From an uncultured Propionibacteriaceae bacterium (lineage in GTDB: Bacteria > Actinomycetota > Actinomycetes > Propionibacteriales > Propionibacteriaceae): DNA of 32,278 nucleotides. Below are positions 10,569-18,394 of the stretch, in pieces (positions within the stretch are counted from its first letter, which is position 1; each line of letters starts with the position of its first letter). The stretch lies in NCBI GenBank assembly GCA_936924635.1, contig CAKZHP010000073.1:1-32278 (forward strand), read 5' to 3'. The notes below the pieces were generated by a model, which had not been told where the DNA came from, did not search any database, and saw nothing but the letters and a program-made list of their open reading frames with translations. A program made the translations under genes and the position numbers.

Positions 10569-10575
10569 CCCACCC

Positions 10576-10599
10576 CCGGGCCCCTGGTGCGGGGCCCGG
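10576..10599. terminator. Bidirectional terminator between DUF805 gene and phoH
   Basis: CCGGGCCCC (10576-10584) and GGGGCCCGG (10591-10599) form a perfect 9-bp stem with a 6-nt loop. It is 7 nt after the DUF805 stop and 12 nt from the phoH stop, between convergent genes. No T tract. Confidence 0.75.
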
Positions 10600-10610
10600 A
10601 GGCGTACGGG

Positions 10611-11948
10611 TCAGGGCGCGACGTCCTCCAGCAGGTCGGTGACCAGCGCGGCGATCGCCGAGCGCTCGCTGCGGCTCAGCGTGACGTGGGCGAACAACGG
10701 GTTGCCCTTGAGACGCTCCACCACGGCGACCACGCCGTCGTGACGACCGACGCGGAGGTTGTCGCGCTGCGCCACGTCGTGCGTGAGGACCACGCGGGAG
10801 TTCTGCCCGATCCGGCTGAGCACCGTGAGCAGCACGTTGCGCTCCAGCGACTGCGCCTCGTCGACGATCACGAAGGCGTCGTGCAGGGAGCGGCCACGGA
10901 TGTGCGTGAGCGGCAGCACCTCGAGCAGGTCACGGGCGAGCACCTCGTCGATGACGTTCTTGCCGGCCACCGAGCTGAGCGTGTCGAAGACCGCCTGTGC
11001 CCAGGGGTTCATCTTCTCCGACTCGCTGCCGGGCAGGAAGCCGAGCTCCTGGCCGCCGACGGCGTACAGGGGGCGGAACACGACGACCTTGGAGTACAGA
11101 CCGCGCTCCAGCACCGCCTCCAGGCCGGCGCAGAGCGCGAGGGCCGACTTGCCCGTGCCCGCCCTGCCGCCGAGGGAGACGATGCCGACCTCCTGGTCGA
11201 GCAGCAGGTCGAGGGCCACCCGCTGCTCGGCGGAGCGGCCGTGGATGCCGAAGGCGTCGCGATCGGCCTTGATGCGGCGCACCAGACCGTCGGGGTGGAG
11301 CCGGCCCAGCACCGACGACCCGCCGCCGTGCAGCACCAGCCCCGTGTGCACCGGCATCCTGGCGGCCTCGGGCACCTCGGCCGCACCGTCGGCGTACAGC
11401 GTCTCGACCGCCGCCGCGTCGACCTCCATCTCGGCCATGCCGGTCCAGCCGGCGGTGGCCGCGAGCTCGGCGCGGTACTCCTCGGCCTCCAGCCCGACCG
11501 AGGCGGCCTTCACCCGCATGGGGAGGTCCTTGGAGACCAGCACCACCGTCTCCCCCTCGGCCCGGTAGTTCAGCGCGACGGCCAGGATGCGGGAGTCGTT
11601 GTCGCCGAGCCGGAAGCCCACCGGCAGCACCGCCGGGTCGGTGTGGTTGAGCTCGACCCGCAGGGTGCCGCCGTCGGCGTTGACCGGGAGCGGCTCGTCG
11701 AGACGGCCGTGCATGACGCGCAAGTCGTCCAGCAGACGCAGCGCGGAGCGGGCGAAGTAGCCGAGCTCGGGATGGTGACGCTTGGCCTCAAGCTCGGTGA
11801 TCACCACCACGGGGAGCACGACGGCGTGCTCGGCGAAGCGGAGCAGGGCGTTCGGGTCGCTCAGCAGCACGGAGGTGTCGATCACGTACACCTTGGTGGC
11901 CGTGCTGGCAGGAGTGGTCGTGCGGGGCTCGTCGACAGTCTTGGTCAC
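10611..11948 (-). CDS. phoH: PIN-PhoH fusion ATPase (PhoH2 type)
   Basis: The 445-residue product joins an N-terminal PIN ribonuclease domain (about 18-150; D24 in VYVIDTSVLL, acidic ITELE at 50-54, GDNDSR at 115-120) to a C-terminal PhoH ATPase. The ATPase has Walker A GRAGTGKS (261-268) and Walker B FVIVDEAQS (359-367), with the PhoH-typical FRPLYAVGGQELGFLPGS between. PhoH2 proteins are described as sequence-specific RNA unwinding and cutting enzymes that use ATP. The start is GTG at 11948, with GAGGAC a few bases upstream. Its position and orientation relative to xseAB and the prenyl synthase match mycobacteria (Rv1095 region). A stem (11964-11988) and a 14-bp palindrome (12019-12032) lie upstream and may regulate it. 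Confidence 0.95.
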   Translation of the reverse strand: MTKTVDEPRTTTPASTATKVYVIDTSVLLSDPNALLRFAEHAVVLPVVVITELEAKRHHPELGYFARSALRLLDDLRVMHGRLDEPLPVNADGGTLRVELNHTDPAVLPVGFRLGDNDSRILAVALNYRAEGETVVLVSKDLPMRVKAASVGLEAEEYRAELAATAGWTGMAEMEVDAAAVETLYADGAAEVPEAARMPVHTGLVLHGGGSSVLGRLHPDGLVRRIKADRDAFGIHGRSAEQRVALDLLLDQEVGIVSLGGRAGTGKSALALCAGLEAVLERGLYSKVVVFRPLYAVGGQELGFLPGSESEKMNPWAQAVFDTLSSVAGKNVIDEVLARDLLEVLPLTHIRGRSLHDAFVIVDEAQSLERNVLLTVLSRIGQNSRVVLTHDVAQRDNLRVGRHDGVVAVVERLKGNPLFAHVTLSRSERSAIAALVTDLLEDVAP

Positions 11949-11963
11949 GGTCGTCCTCTCGGG

Positions 11964-11988
11964 CGGGCCGGACTCGCGCCTCGGCCCG
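11964..11988 (-). other. Stem-loop just upstream of phoH
   Basis: CGGGCCG (11964-11970) and CGGCCCG (11982-11988) form a perfect 7-bp stem with an 11-nt loop, 16 nt upstream of the phoH start. If the transcript starts further upstream, this hairpin is in its 5' leader near the ribosome-binding region. Function unknown. Confidence 0.35.
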
Positions 11989-12018
11989 TCGCAGTCACGG
12001 GCCGAAGGCTCCAGGTGC

Positions 12019-12032
12019 TGTGCGTACGCACA
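12019..12032 (-). promoter_or_regulatory. 14-bp perfect palindrome upstream of phoH
   Basis: TGTGCGTACGCACA is a perfect 14-bp palindrome about 70 bp upstream of the phoH start, in a 202-bp non-coding space (11949-12150). Its length and place fit an operator. The centre CGTACG is common in this DNA, which lowers confidence. No other recognisable element was seen in the space apart from the stem at 11964-11988. Confidence 0.45.
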
Positions 12033-12150
12033 TCGCCGCTCACCTCCGACGCGAGCGGCTTCCCCTCCGCTCGTTGGTGCCGACGGTACGCCGCTCAGGC
12101 CTTCGACCCGCGACCCGCGGCCGGGTGTGTCGCGGAGCAGCCGCGATCGT

Positions 12151-12981
12151 TCATCTGCCCGTCGCCCGGGCGTCGATGGCGCGTTGAGCGGCCCCGCGCA
12201 GCAGCTCGAAGGTGACCAGCTCGCCAGTCATCCAGCGCACCTGGTCGACGGCCTGGCCGGCCAGCAGGTCGAGCCCGTTCATCACCAGGCGGCCCGCTGC
12301 CGCGCCGGCGGTGGCGAGGGGGGTCGGCCACGGGTCGTACACGCTGTCGAACACCACCGGCGCCGCCGCGGCCAGCATCTCGGCAACCGGCTCGACGCCC
12401 GCGGTGGGCACGGTGGAGCAGACCAGCTCCGCGCTCGGCACGGGGTGCCCGAGCACGCTCACCGGCACGTCGACCCCCATCGCGGTGCCCACGGAGACCA
12501 GCCCGGCCGCCCGCGCGGGGTCGCGGGCCAGGACCGTGACCGTCCGGGCGCCGAGCCGGGCCATCGCCACCAGCGCCGACCGTGCCGTGGCGCCGTTGCC
12601 GACGACGACGGCGTGACCCACCCGGTCGATCCCGTGCGCGGCCAGCGCGATGCGGTAGCCCGAGACGTCCGTGTTGCGCACGATCGCCCCTTCGCCCGTG
12701 CGCACCCAGGTGTTCGCGACCTCGGTCTGCCGCACCACATCGTCGGGCTCACCCAGCCGGGCGATCTCCTCCTTGTGCGGCATGGTCACGCTGAGCCCGC
12801 GCCAGGTGGCGTCGAGTCCGGCCACGAACGCCCGTACGCCGCCCGGCTCCACGTCGACCCGGTCGTAGGTCCAGTCGAGCCCCAGGGCCGCGTACGCCTC
12901 CCGGTGGATCACCGGGGACAGCGAGTGCTCCACGGGGTGCCCGATCACCGCGCACCGCGTACGCCCCTGCCCGTTCGACAT
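12151..12981 (-). CDS. aroE: Shikimate dehydrogenase family protein
   Basis: The 276-residue product has the AroE layout. The N-terminal substrate domain shows VIGHPVEHSLSPVIH (S20, S22 contact shikimate), SVTMPHK with catalytic K70, and VRNTDVSGY with D105. The C-terminal NADP domain carries GNGATARSA in place of the usual GAGGAARA loop, then VTVLARDPARA. The enzyme reduces 3-dehydroshikimate to shikimate with NADPH in aromatic amino-acid synthesis. The ATG at 12981 is preceded by GGAGGTGGGC, a good ribosome-binding site; an upstream start at 12999 lacks one. EVANTWVR replaces the usual GAVNT, and the nucleotide loop is also altered, so an AroE-like paralogue with other substrate is possible. 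No other shikimate gene is adjacent. It is divergent from the GH31 gene. Confidence 0.85.
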   Translation of the reverse strand: MSNGQGRTRCAVIGHPVEHSLSPVIHREAYAALGLDWTYDRVDVEPGGVRAFVAGLDATWRGLSVTMPHKEEIARLGEPDDVVRQTEVANTWVRTGEGAIVRNTDVSGYRIALAAHGIDRVGHAVVVGNGATARSALVAMARLGARTVTVLARDPARAAGLVSVGTAMGVDVPVSVLGHPVPSAELVCSTVPTAGVEPVAEMLAAAAPVVFDSVYDPWPTPLATAGAAAGRLVMNGLDLLAGQAVDQVRWMTGELVTFELLRGAAQRAIDARATGR

Positions 12982-13051
12982 GCCCACCTCCGGGGGCACA
13001 GTCTGCCAGTCCGCGTACGCGAGCCCCTGGCTCGCCCCGCGCCGGGATCGC

Positions 13052-13067
13052 TAGGGTCGAGACCATG
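13052..13067 (+). promoter_or_regulatory. Leaderless promoter of the GH31 gene
   Basis: TAGGGT (13052-13057) ends 7 nt before the ATG at 13065, with no ribosome-binding site between. This spacing predicts a leaderless transcript for the GH31-GT87 operon. Confidence 0.6.
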
Positions 13068-15434
13068 CCGCAGCTGTCTCCCGAGCACCGTGTCCAGACC
13101 ACCCCGCAGGCTCCGGAGGCGTCGAGCGTCGTCGCCGGCAACGCCCGCATCACGGTGCTCACCAAACGCCTCGTACGGATCGAGTGGTCGCCGAGCGGCC
13201 AGTTCGAGGACCGCGCCACACAGGTGGTCTGGAACCGTGCCCTGCCGACGCCGGAGTTCGACGTGTTCCGCGACGGCGACGCCGTGCGGGTGCGTACGTC
13301 GGCGTTCATCCTCGACTACGACGGCGGGCCGTTCACGGCCTCGGGCCTCAAGGTGCTCACCCTCGGCGTCTCGAACTACCACTCGCTGTGGCGCTTCGGC
13401 GAGCCGGCCGACAAGGGCGAGCACTTCGGCGTGCCGACCAACCTCCACGGCACCGCGCGCACCCTCGACGAGGCCGACGGCCCCATCCCGCTGGAGCCCG
13501 GCCTGATGTCGAGCATGGGTTACTCGGCCCTCGACGACTCGGCCTCGCTGGCGCTCGACGAGGAGGGCTGGGTGGCGCCGCGCGAGGAGGGCGCCATCGA
13601 CGTCTACGTCTTCTGCCACGGCCACGACTTCCGCGGCGCCATCGCCGACTTCTACGCCATCACGGGCCCGCAGCCGCTGCTCCCCCGGTACGCCCTGGGC
13701 AACTGGTGGAGCCGCTACCACCCGTACACCGACGAGGAGTACCGCGCGCTGATGACCCGCTTCGACGCCGAGGGCATCCCCTTCAGCGTCGGCGTCATCG
13801 ACATGGACTGGCACCTGGTCGACGTCGACCCCGCGATCTCCTCGGGCTGGACCGGCTACACCTGGAACCGCGAGCTGTTCCCCGACCCCGAAGGCTTCAT
13901 GGCCTGGCTGCACGAGCGCGGCCTGCGCATCTCGCTGAACGTCCACCCGGCCGACGGGATCCGGGCCCACGAGGCCGCGTACGCCGAGGTCGCCCGCCAC
14001 ATGGGCATCGATCCCGAGACCAAGCAGCCGGTCGAGTTCGACCTGGTGGACCCGAGGTTCCGCGAGGCGTACTTCGACCTCGTGCACCACCCGCTGGAGG
14101 CCGAGGGCGTCGACTTCTGGTGGCTCGACTGGCAGCAGGGGCCGCACTCCACCGTCCCCGGACTCGACCCGCTGTGGCTGCTCAACCACCTCCACTTCCT
14201 CGACGCCGCCCGCGACGGCAAGCGCCCGATGACGTTCTCCCGCTACGCCGGCCCGGGCTCGCACCGCTACCCCGTCGGCTTCTCTGGCGACTCGGTGATC
14301 TCGTGGGCGACGCTCGCCTTCCAGCCGTACTTCACGGCCACGGCGTCGAACATCGGGTACGGCTGGTGGAGCCACGACATCGGCGGCCACATGTTCGGCG
14401 TCAAGGACGACGAGCTCGCCACGCGGTGGGTGCAGCTAGGCGTGTTCTCCCCCATCAACCGGCTGCACTCCACGCTGAACCCGTTCAACAGCAAGGAGCC
14501 GTGGCGGTTCAACGAGATCGCGCGGCGGGTGCAGACCGAGTGGCTGCGGTTCCGGCACCGCCTCGTGCCGTACCTCTACACGATGAACCGTCGCGCTCAC
14601 GAGGGGCGCCCGATCGTAGAGCCGCTCTACTGGGAGATCCCCGGCCGCGAGGCGCTGCCGTTCAGCAACACGTTCCTGTTCGGGTCGGAGCTGCTGGTGG
14701 CGCCGATCACGGCGCCCGCTGATCGCCAGACCCGCCTCGGGGCGGTGCAGACGCTGCTGCCCGAGGGGCTGTGGTGGGACGTGTTCACGGGTGTCGGGTA
14801 CGACGGTGGACGCCGCGTGTCGCTGCACCGCCCACTGGACACCATCCCCGTGCTGGCGCGGGCCGGGGCGATCCTGCCGCTGACCGGGCCAGACGAGCTG
14901 CGGGTCGACAACCCGGCGGCGCTGGAGGTGCGGGCGTACGCGGGGGCATCGGGTGAGCTGGTCCTGTACGAGGACGACGACGCGGCCGAGCCGCGCGAGG
15001 TGCGTACGCGCCTGGCCCTGGACTGGGAGGCCGGCACCTTCACCATCGGTGCCGCCGAGGGCGACTGGGACGGCGTGGTGCCGGCGACCCGCGACTGGAC
15101 GCTGGTGCTGGTCGGTGCGGAGCAGGGCGAGGTCGAGGGGTACGAGACCTCGTGGGACGAGGCGACCGGCTCGCTGACCGTGCAGGTGGGCGAGGTGCCG
15201 ACCGGCGAGGGTGACACCGTGAGCCTGGGTGAGCTGCGGGTGCGGGCGCACGACGTGGACCAGCGCGTGTACGACCTCGTGGACACCGCCGAGGTGCCGT
15301 TCGCGTCGAAGGGCGCGGTCGTCGACTCGACGGCCACCGGGACCCCGGCCGAGAAGGCGCGGAACCTGATGGAGCACGACCTGGAGCCCGCGCTGCTGTC
15401 GGCCGTGCTCGAGCTCGTGCTCGCCCGCGTCTGA
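13065..15434 (+). CDS. GH31 family glycoside hydrolase, atypical active-site motif
   Basis: The 789-residue product matches the GH31 plan: N-terminal beta domain (1-200), a catalytic (beta/alpha)8 barrel from about 205 (LLPRYALGNWWSRYHPYTDEEY, FSVGVIDMDWH) and a C-terminal beta domain with VLARAGAILPL. The nucleophile is probably D355 in FWWLDWQQG and the acid/base D409 in GFSGDSVISW. Most alpha-glucosidases have W-x-D-M-N-E at the nucleophile; WQQ here marks a different subfamily, so substrate cannot be assigned. The C-terminus (about 680-789) carries extra segments including an Ala/Thr-rich stretch. No signal peptide is seen, so the enzyme is probably cytoplasmic. It starts at ATG 13065 after a leaderless -10 and is followed 2 nt later by the GT87-like gene. 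Confidence 0.9.
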   Translation: MPQLSPEHRVQTTPQAPEASSVVAGNARITVLTKRLVRIEWSPSGQFEDRATQVVWNRALPTPEFDVFRDGDAVRVRTSAFILDYDGGPFTASGLKVLTLGVSNYHSLWRFGEPADKGEHFGVPTNLHGTARTLDEADGPIPLEPGLMSSMGYSALDDSASLALDEEGWVAPREEGAIDVYVFCHGHDFRGAIADFYAITGPQPLLPRYALGNWWSRYHPYTDEEYRALMTRFDAEGIPFSVGVIDMDWHLVDVDPAISSGWTGYTWNRELFPDPEGFMAWLHERGLRISLNVHPADGIRAHEAAYAEVARHMGIDPETKQPVEFDLVDPRFREAYFDLVHHPLEAEGVDFWWLDWQQGPHSTVPGLDPLWLLNHLHFLDAARDGKRPMTFSRYAGPGSHRYPVGFSGDSVISWATLAFQPYFTATASNIGYGWWSHDIGGHMFGVKDDELATRWVQLGVFSPINRLHSTLNPFNSKEPWRFNEIARRVQTEWLRFRHRLVPYLYTMNRRAHEGRPIVEPLYWEIPGREALPFSNTFLFGSELLVAPITAPADRQTRLGAVQTLLPEGLWWDVFTGVGYDGGRRVSLHRPLDTIPVLARAGAILPLTGPDELRVDNPAALEVRAYAGASGELVLYEDDDAAEPREVRTRLALDWEAGTFTIGAAEGDWDGVVPATRDWTLVLVGAEQGEVEGYETSWDEATGSLTVQVGEVPTGEGDTVSLGELRVRAHDVDQRVYDLVDTAEVPFASKGAVVDSTATGTPAEKARNLMEHDLEPALLSAVLELVLARV

Positions 15435-15436
15435 GG

Positions 15437-16678
15437 GTGAGACTGGCGCGGTGGTGCCTAGCCGCCGCCGCGGTGCAGCTGGTGGCGGTGCTCGCCTGGC
15501 TGACCACGTACCGCGACGGGTTCGACCCGCGCGGCATGCCGCTCGGCAACGACTTCGCCGCCTTCTGGTTCGGTGCCCGGCTGGCGCTGGAGCGCGGGGC
15601 GGTGGTGGCGTACGACCTGCCGGCGGCCATCGCCTTCCAGCACGCGGCGTGGCCGCAGCTGGTCGGTGCCTACGCGTGGGTCTACCCGCCCTCGTTCCTG
15701 CTGCTGGTGCTGTGGACGGGGCTGCTGCCCCATGTCGTGGCTTTCGTGGTCTGGACGGTGGCCACGCTGGGCGCGTACCTGGCATCGGTGCGCGACTGGC
15801 TGCGCGGGCCGTACCGATGGGTGGTGCTTGGGTTCCCCGGCCTGTGGCTGGGCCTCGGGCAGGGGCAGAACCAGTTCCTCACCGCCGCGCTCGGCTTCGC
15901 GGGGCTGCGACTGCTGCGGCGACACCCGATCTGGGCGGGCGTGTGCATCGGGCTGCTGGCGATCAAGCCGCACCTGGCCCTGCTGTTCCCGATGGCACTG
16001 GTCGCCGCGAGAGCGTGGAAGGCGTTCGCGTCTGCCGCCGTGACCGCGGTGGCCGTGACGCTGGGATCGGCGGCGATCCTCGGCTGGGGCACGCTTTGGG
16101 CGTGGCGCGACGCCATGGGCTGGGTGGCCTGGGCAGTCGCGAACGACCAGCTGCCGACCTGGATGTTCCCGTCCCCGTACGCGCTGCTGCTCGGCGTCGG
16201 GGCGCCGGTGTGGTTGGCGTGGACCGTACAAGGCGTGGTCGCCGTGGCCGCCGCCGCGGTGGTGTACCGGGTCTGGCGGGTGGCCCCGCTGCCGCTGGCC
16301 GGGTCGGCGCTGATCGTGGCGACATTCCTGGCGACCCCGTACTGGGCGGTGTACGACCTCGCCTGGCTGCTGCTGCCCGCGCTGTGGCTGCTGAGTGAGG
16401 GACGGAACCGCGAGATCCGGCTGGCCCAGGCGCCCCCGACCGAGTGCCACGCCGAGACGCGGCTGGGCGAGCGCGGTTGGCGGACGGGCGAACGCCCTTT
16501 GCTGGCCGCCGCCTGGCTGCTGCCGTACCTGGCCTCGATCGCGGTGGTGGTGCCCGTGCAGGTCGCACCCTGGGCGCTGGCCGGGCTGCTGGTGGTGATC
16601 GGGCGGCAGGCCTCAACCACCGGGGGTTCGCGTCCTCGCAGCCTGGATCGAGCCGCGCAGCCTCCATGCACGCTGTGA
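15437..16678 (+). CDS. GT87-like (DUF2029) membrane glycosyltransferase
   Basis: The 413-residue product is a polytopic membrane protein with about nine or ten hydrophobic helices. Family marks include the extracytoplasmic GNDFAAFWFGARLALERG with acidic D40, AWVYPPSFLLL, LGQGQNQFLTAALGFAGL and KPHLALLFP. GT87 proteins such as mycobacterial PimE use polyprenyl-phosphate sugars as donors for cell-envelope mannosides. The GTG start lies 2 nt after the GH31 stop, so both genes form one unit; transfer and trimming of an envelope glycan or glycolipid is a reasonable inference. Oddities: a long charged insert (about 318-355, residues such as RNREIRLAQAPPTECHAETRL) interrupts the last helices, and the C-terminal 25 residues (RQASTTGGSRPRSLDRAAQ) look unlike the family and may be read-through into formerly non-coding DNA. 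Confidence 0.85.
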   Translation: MRLARWCLAAAAVQLVAVLAWLTTYRDGFDPRGMPLGNDFAAFWFGARLALERGAVVAYDLPAAIAFQHAAWPQLVGAYAWVYPPSFLLLVLWTGLLPHVVAFVVWTVATLGAYLASVRDWLRGPYRWVVLGFPGLWLGLGQGQNQFLTAALGFAGLRLLRRHPIWAGVCIGLLAIKPHLALLFPMALVAARAWKAFASAAVTAVAVTLGSAAILGWGTLWAWRDAMGWVAWAVANDQLPTWMFPSPYALLLGVGAPVWLAWTVQGVVAVAAAAVVYRVWRVAPLPLAGSALIVATFLATPYWAVYDLAWLLLPALWLLSEGRNREIRLAQAPPTECHAETRLGERGWRTGERPLLAAAWLLPYLASIAVVVPVQVAPWALAGLLVVIGRQASTTGGSRPRSLDRAAQPPCTL

Positions 16679-16753
16679 GGATCGACGGGGGCTGTGACGA
16701 CGCGGACGTGTGCCTGCCGCACCACTCAGCACCACCTGTCGCGACGGTGTGCC

Positions 16754-17563
16754 TCAGCGGCCGAAGCGGCGCTCCCGCTGGCCGTACGAGCGCAGCGCCC
16801 GCAGGAAGTCGACGCGCCTGAAGTCAGGCCACAGGGCCTCGCAGAAGTAGAACTCCGAGTGCGCCGACTGCCACATCAGGAACCCGGAGAGCCGCTGCTC
16901 GCCCGAGGTGCGGATGATGAGGTCCGGGTCGGGCTGGCCGGCGGTGTAGAGGTGGTCCTCGATCTGCTCGATCTCGACGGTCTCGGCCAGCTCGGCGAGC
17001 GAGGTGCCCTTGGCCGACTCGGTCTCCAGCAGGGAGCGGAAGGCGTCGCGCAGCTCGTGGCGGCCGCCGTACCCGACGGCGATGTTGACGTTCAGCCCCT
17101 CCACGTCGTCGGTGGTGGCACAGGCCGTACGCAGCCGGCCGGCCACGTCGTCGGGCAGCAGGTCGAGGGCGCCCACGGTGCGTACGCGCCAACGGCCCGT
17201 CGCCGCGAGGTCGTCCACCAGCGTGGCGATCACGTCGAGCAGCGGCCCGTACTCCTCGTCGCTGGACCGCGTCAGGTTGTCGGTGGAGAGCACCCAGAGC
17301 GTGACCACGTGCAGGCCGACGTCGTCGCACCAGCCGACGAACTCCTCCAGCTTGCGGGCCCCGGCCTGGTAGCCGGCCACCAGCGGCTGCCCCGGGGCGT
17401 TGAGGCGGGCCCAGCGGCGGTTGCCATCGGCGAGCACGGCCACGTGGCGCGGCAGCCGGTCGCGGTCCAGCTCGGCGATCAACCGCTGCTCGTACGTGCT
17501 GTACAGCAGCCCGGCCGGGTGCAGGCGGTCAGCCCACTCGCGCACCTGGTCCCATCTCGCCAC
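16754..17563 (-). CDS. uppS: Isoprenyl (Z-prenyl) diphosphate synthase
   Basis: The 269-residue product is a cis-prenyltransferase: HVAVLADGNRRWA (catalytic D46), FVGWCDDVGLHVVTLWVLSTDN, VGYGGRHEL, DLIIRTSGEQRLSGF and the closing SAHSEFYFCEALWPDF. It condenses isopentenyl diphosphate with an allylic diphosphate to make the Z-prenyl precursors of cell-wall carriers. Next to a hemolysin III gene in divergent orientation, this matches mycobacterial Rv1086, which makes the short product omega,E,Z-farnesyl diphosphate; by context that role is as likely as full undecaprenyl synthesis. The GTG at 17563 lies 8 nt after TAGGGT on the reverse strand, suggesting a leaderless start. It converges on the GT87-like gene with 75 bp between and no strong hairpin. 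Confidence 0.93.
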   Translation of the reverse strand: MARWDQVREWADRLHPAGLLYSTYEQRLIAELDRDRLPRHVAVLADGNRRWARLNAPGQPLVAGYQAGARKLEEFVGWCDDVGLHVVTLWVLSTDNLTRSSDEEYGPLLDVIATLVDDLAATGRWRVRTVGALDLLPDDVAGRLRTACATTDDVEGLNVNIAVGYGGRHELRDAFRSLLETESAKGTSLAELAETVEIEQIEDHLYTAGQPDPDLIIRTSGEQRLSGFLMWQSAHSEFYFCEALWPDFRRVDFLRALRSYGQRERRFGR

Positions 17564-17577
17564 GGCACCACACCCTA
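17564..17577 (-). promoter_or_regulatory. Leaderless promoter of the prenyl synthase gene
   Basis: On the reverse strand TAGGGT (17577-17572) ends 8 nt before the GTG at 17563. No ribosome-binding site is evident, so the start is probably leaderless. Confidence 0.5.
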
Positions 17578-17590
17578 GGGCCAGGTCTGC

Positions 17591-17619
17591 TTGGCCGGGG
17601 TACGACCACGGGATACAGT
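17591..17619 (+). promoter_or_regulatory. Promoter of the hemolysin III gene
   Basis: TTGGCC (17591-17596) and TACAGT (17614-17619) are separated by 17 nt, a good housekeeping-sigma promoter. The transcript would have a leader of about 35 nt with the ribosome-binding site AAGGAG at 17651-17656. Confidence 0.6.
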
Positions 17620-17630
17620 TCCCTACGTAC

Positions 17631-17651
17631 CCGTAACCTACGGTTCCGTAA
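17631..17651 (+). promoter_or_regulatory. Dyad in the leader of the hemolysin III gene
   Basis: TACGG (17639-17643) and CCGTA (17646-17650) are an inverted repeat around TT; CCGTAA also occurs twice 15 bp apart (17631-17636, 17646-17651). It lies between the promoter and the ribosome-binding site, where a repressor would block transcription. Operator is inferred. Confidence 0.45.
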
Positions 17652-17661
17652 AGGAGCGTCC

Positions 17662-18333
17662 ATGAGCGCCACCCGTGCCGTCGACGAGCTGGTCGCCGAC
17701 GTCAAGCCGCACCTGCGCGGCTGGCTGCACACCGCAGCCGTGCCGCTGTGCCTGATCGGGGGCGTGCTGCTGCTGGTCTTCGCGCACTCCACCACGGCCC
17801 GGATCGGCGCGGGTGTCTACCTCGCGGCCTCGCTGCTGCTGTTCGGCACCAGCGCCGTCTACCACCGCGGCACCTGGTCGCCGGGCACGCTCGCGGTGCT
17901 GCGCCGCATGGACCACTCGAACATCTTCGTGTTCATCGCCGCCACCTACACCCCGCTCGCCCTGCTGCTGCTCGACGGCACCGCGCGTGTGGTCTGCCTC
18001 TCGGTGGTGTGGGGCGTCGCCATCGCCGGCGTGCTGTTCCGGGTGTTCTGGCTCTCGGCCCCCCGCTGGCTGTACGTCGCCCTCTACCTCGGCCTCGGCT
18101 GGGCCGCGGTGTTCTGGCTGCCGACCATGTGGCGCACCGGCGGGCCGGCCGTCGTGATCCTCATGGGCATCGGAGGCCTGGTCTACAGCCTGGGCGCGAT
18201 CGCGTACGCCCGGAAGCGGCCCAACCCCTCCCCTCGCTGGTTCGGCTTCCACGAGGTCTTCCACCTCTGCACGATCCTGGCTGCGGGGTGCCACTTCGCC
18301 GCGATCGCCATCGCCGTGGCCCACCAGGTCTGA
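17662..18333 (+). CDS. Hemolysin III family (PAQR-like) membrane protein
   Basis: The 223-residue product has seven hydrophobic segments and the family's conserved polar residues: SAVYHRGTW, RMDHSNIFVFIAATYTPLALLLL, and HEVFHLCTILAAGCHF, whose histidines probably bind zinc as in PAQR receptors and alkaline ceramidases. Despite the name, haemolysis is not an established physiological role; a lipid hydrolase function is plausible. AAGGAG (17651-17656) lies 5 nt before the ATG. The divergent prenyl synthase neighbour repeats the mycobacterial Rv1085c/Rv1086 pair, so the gene is part of the conserved backbone. A dyad in its leader suggests specific control. Downstream, the first ArsR operator starts 13 bp after the stop. 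Confidence 0.92.
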   Translation: MSATRAVDELVADVKPHLRGWLHTAAVPLCLIGGVLLLVFAHSTTARIGAGVYLAASLLLFGTSAVYHRGTWSPGTLAVLRRMDHSNIFVFIAATYTPLALLLLDGTARVVCLSVVWGVAIAGVLFRVFWLSAPRWLYVALYLGLGWAAVFWLPTMWRTGGPAVVILMGIGGLVYSLGAIAYARKRPNPSPRWFGFHEVFHLCTILAAGCHFAAIAIAVAHQV

Positions 18334-18345
18334 ACCCCTCCTTTC

Positions 18346-18361
18346 TCAACCATCTGGTTGA
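18346..18361 (+). promoter_or_regulatory. ArsR operator 1
   Basis: TCAACCATCTGGTTGA has perfect 6-bp arms around ATCT. Its right arm overlaps the -35 box. It shares the TCAACC-N4-GGTTGA pattern with operator 2, with centres 50 bp apart. Confidence 0.8.
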
Positions 18362-18387
18362 CGACGACCTCACCTGCGCGCTACGGT
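18358..18387 (+). promoter_or_regulatory. Promoter of the arsR operon
   Basis: TTGACG (18358-18363) and TACGGT (18382-18387) are 18 nt apart. Transcription would begin near 18394, next to operator 2. Confidence 0.7.
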
Positions 18388-18394
18388 CGTCTTG

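Noticed and set aside
12945..14390. Open frame on the reverse strand across the GH31 gene
   Set aside because: Antisense composition only; the GH31 gene on the + strand has all family motifs.
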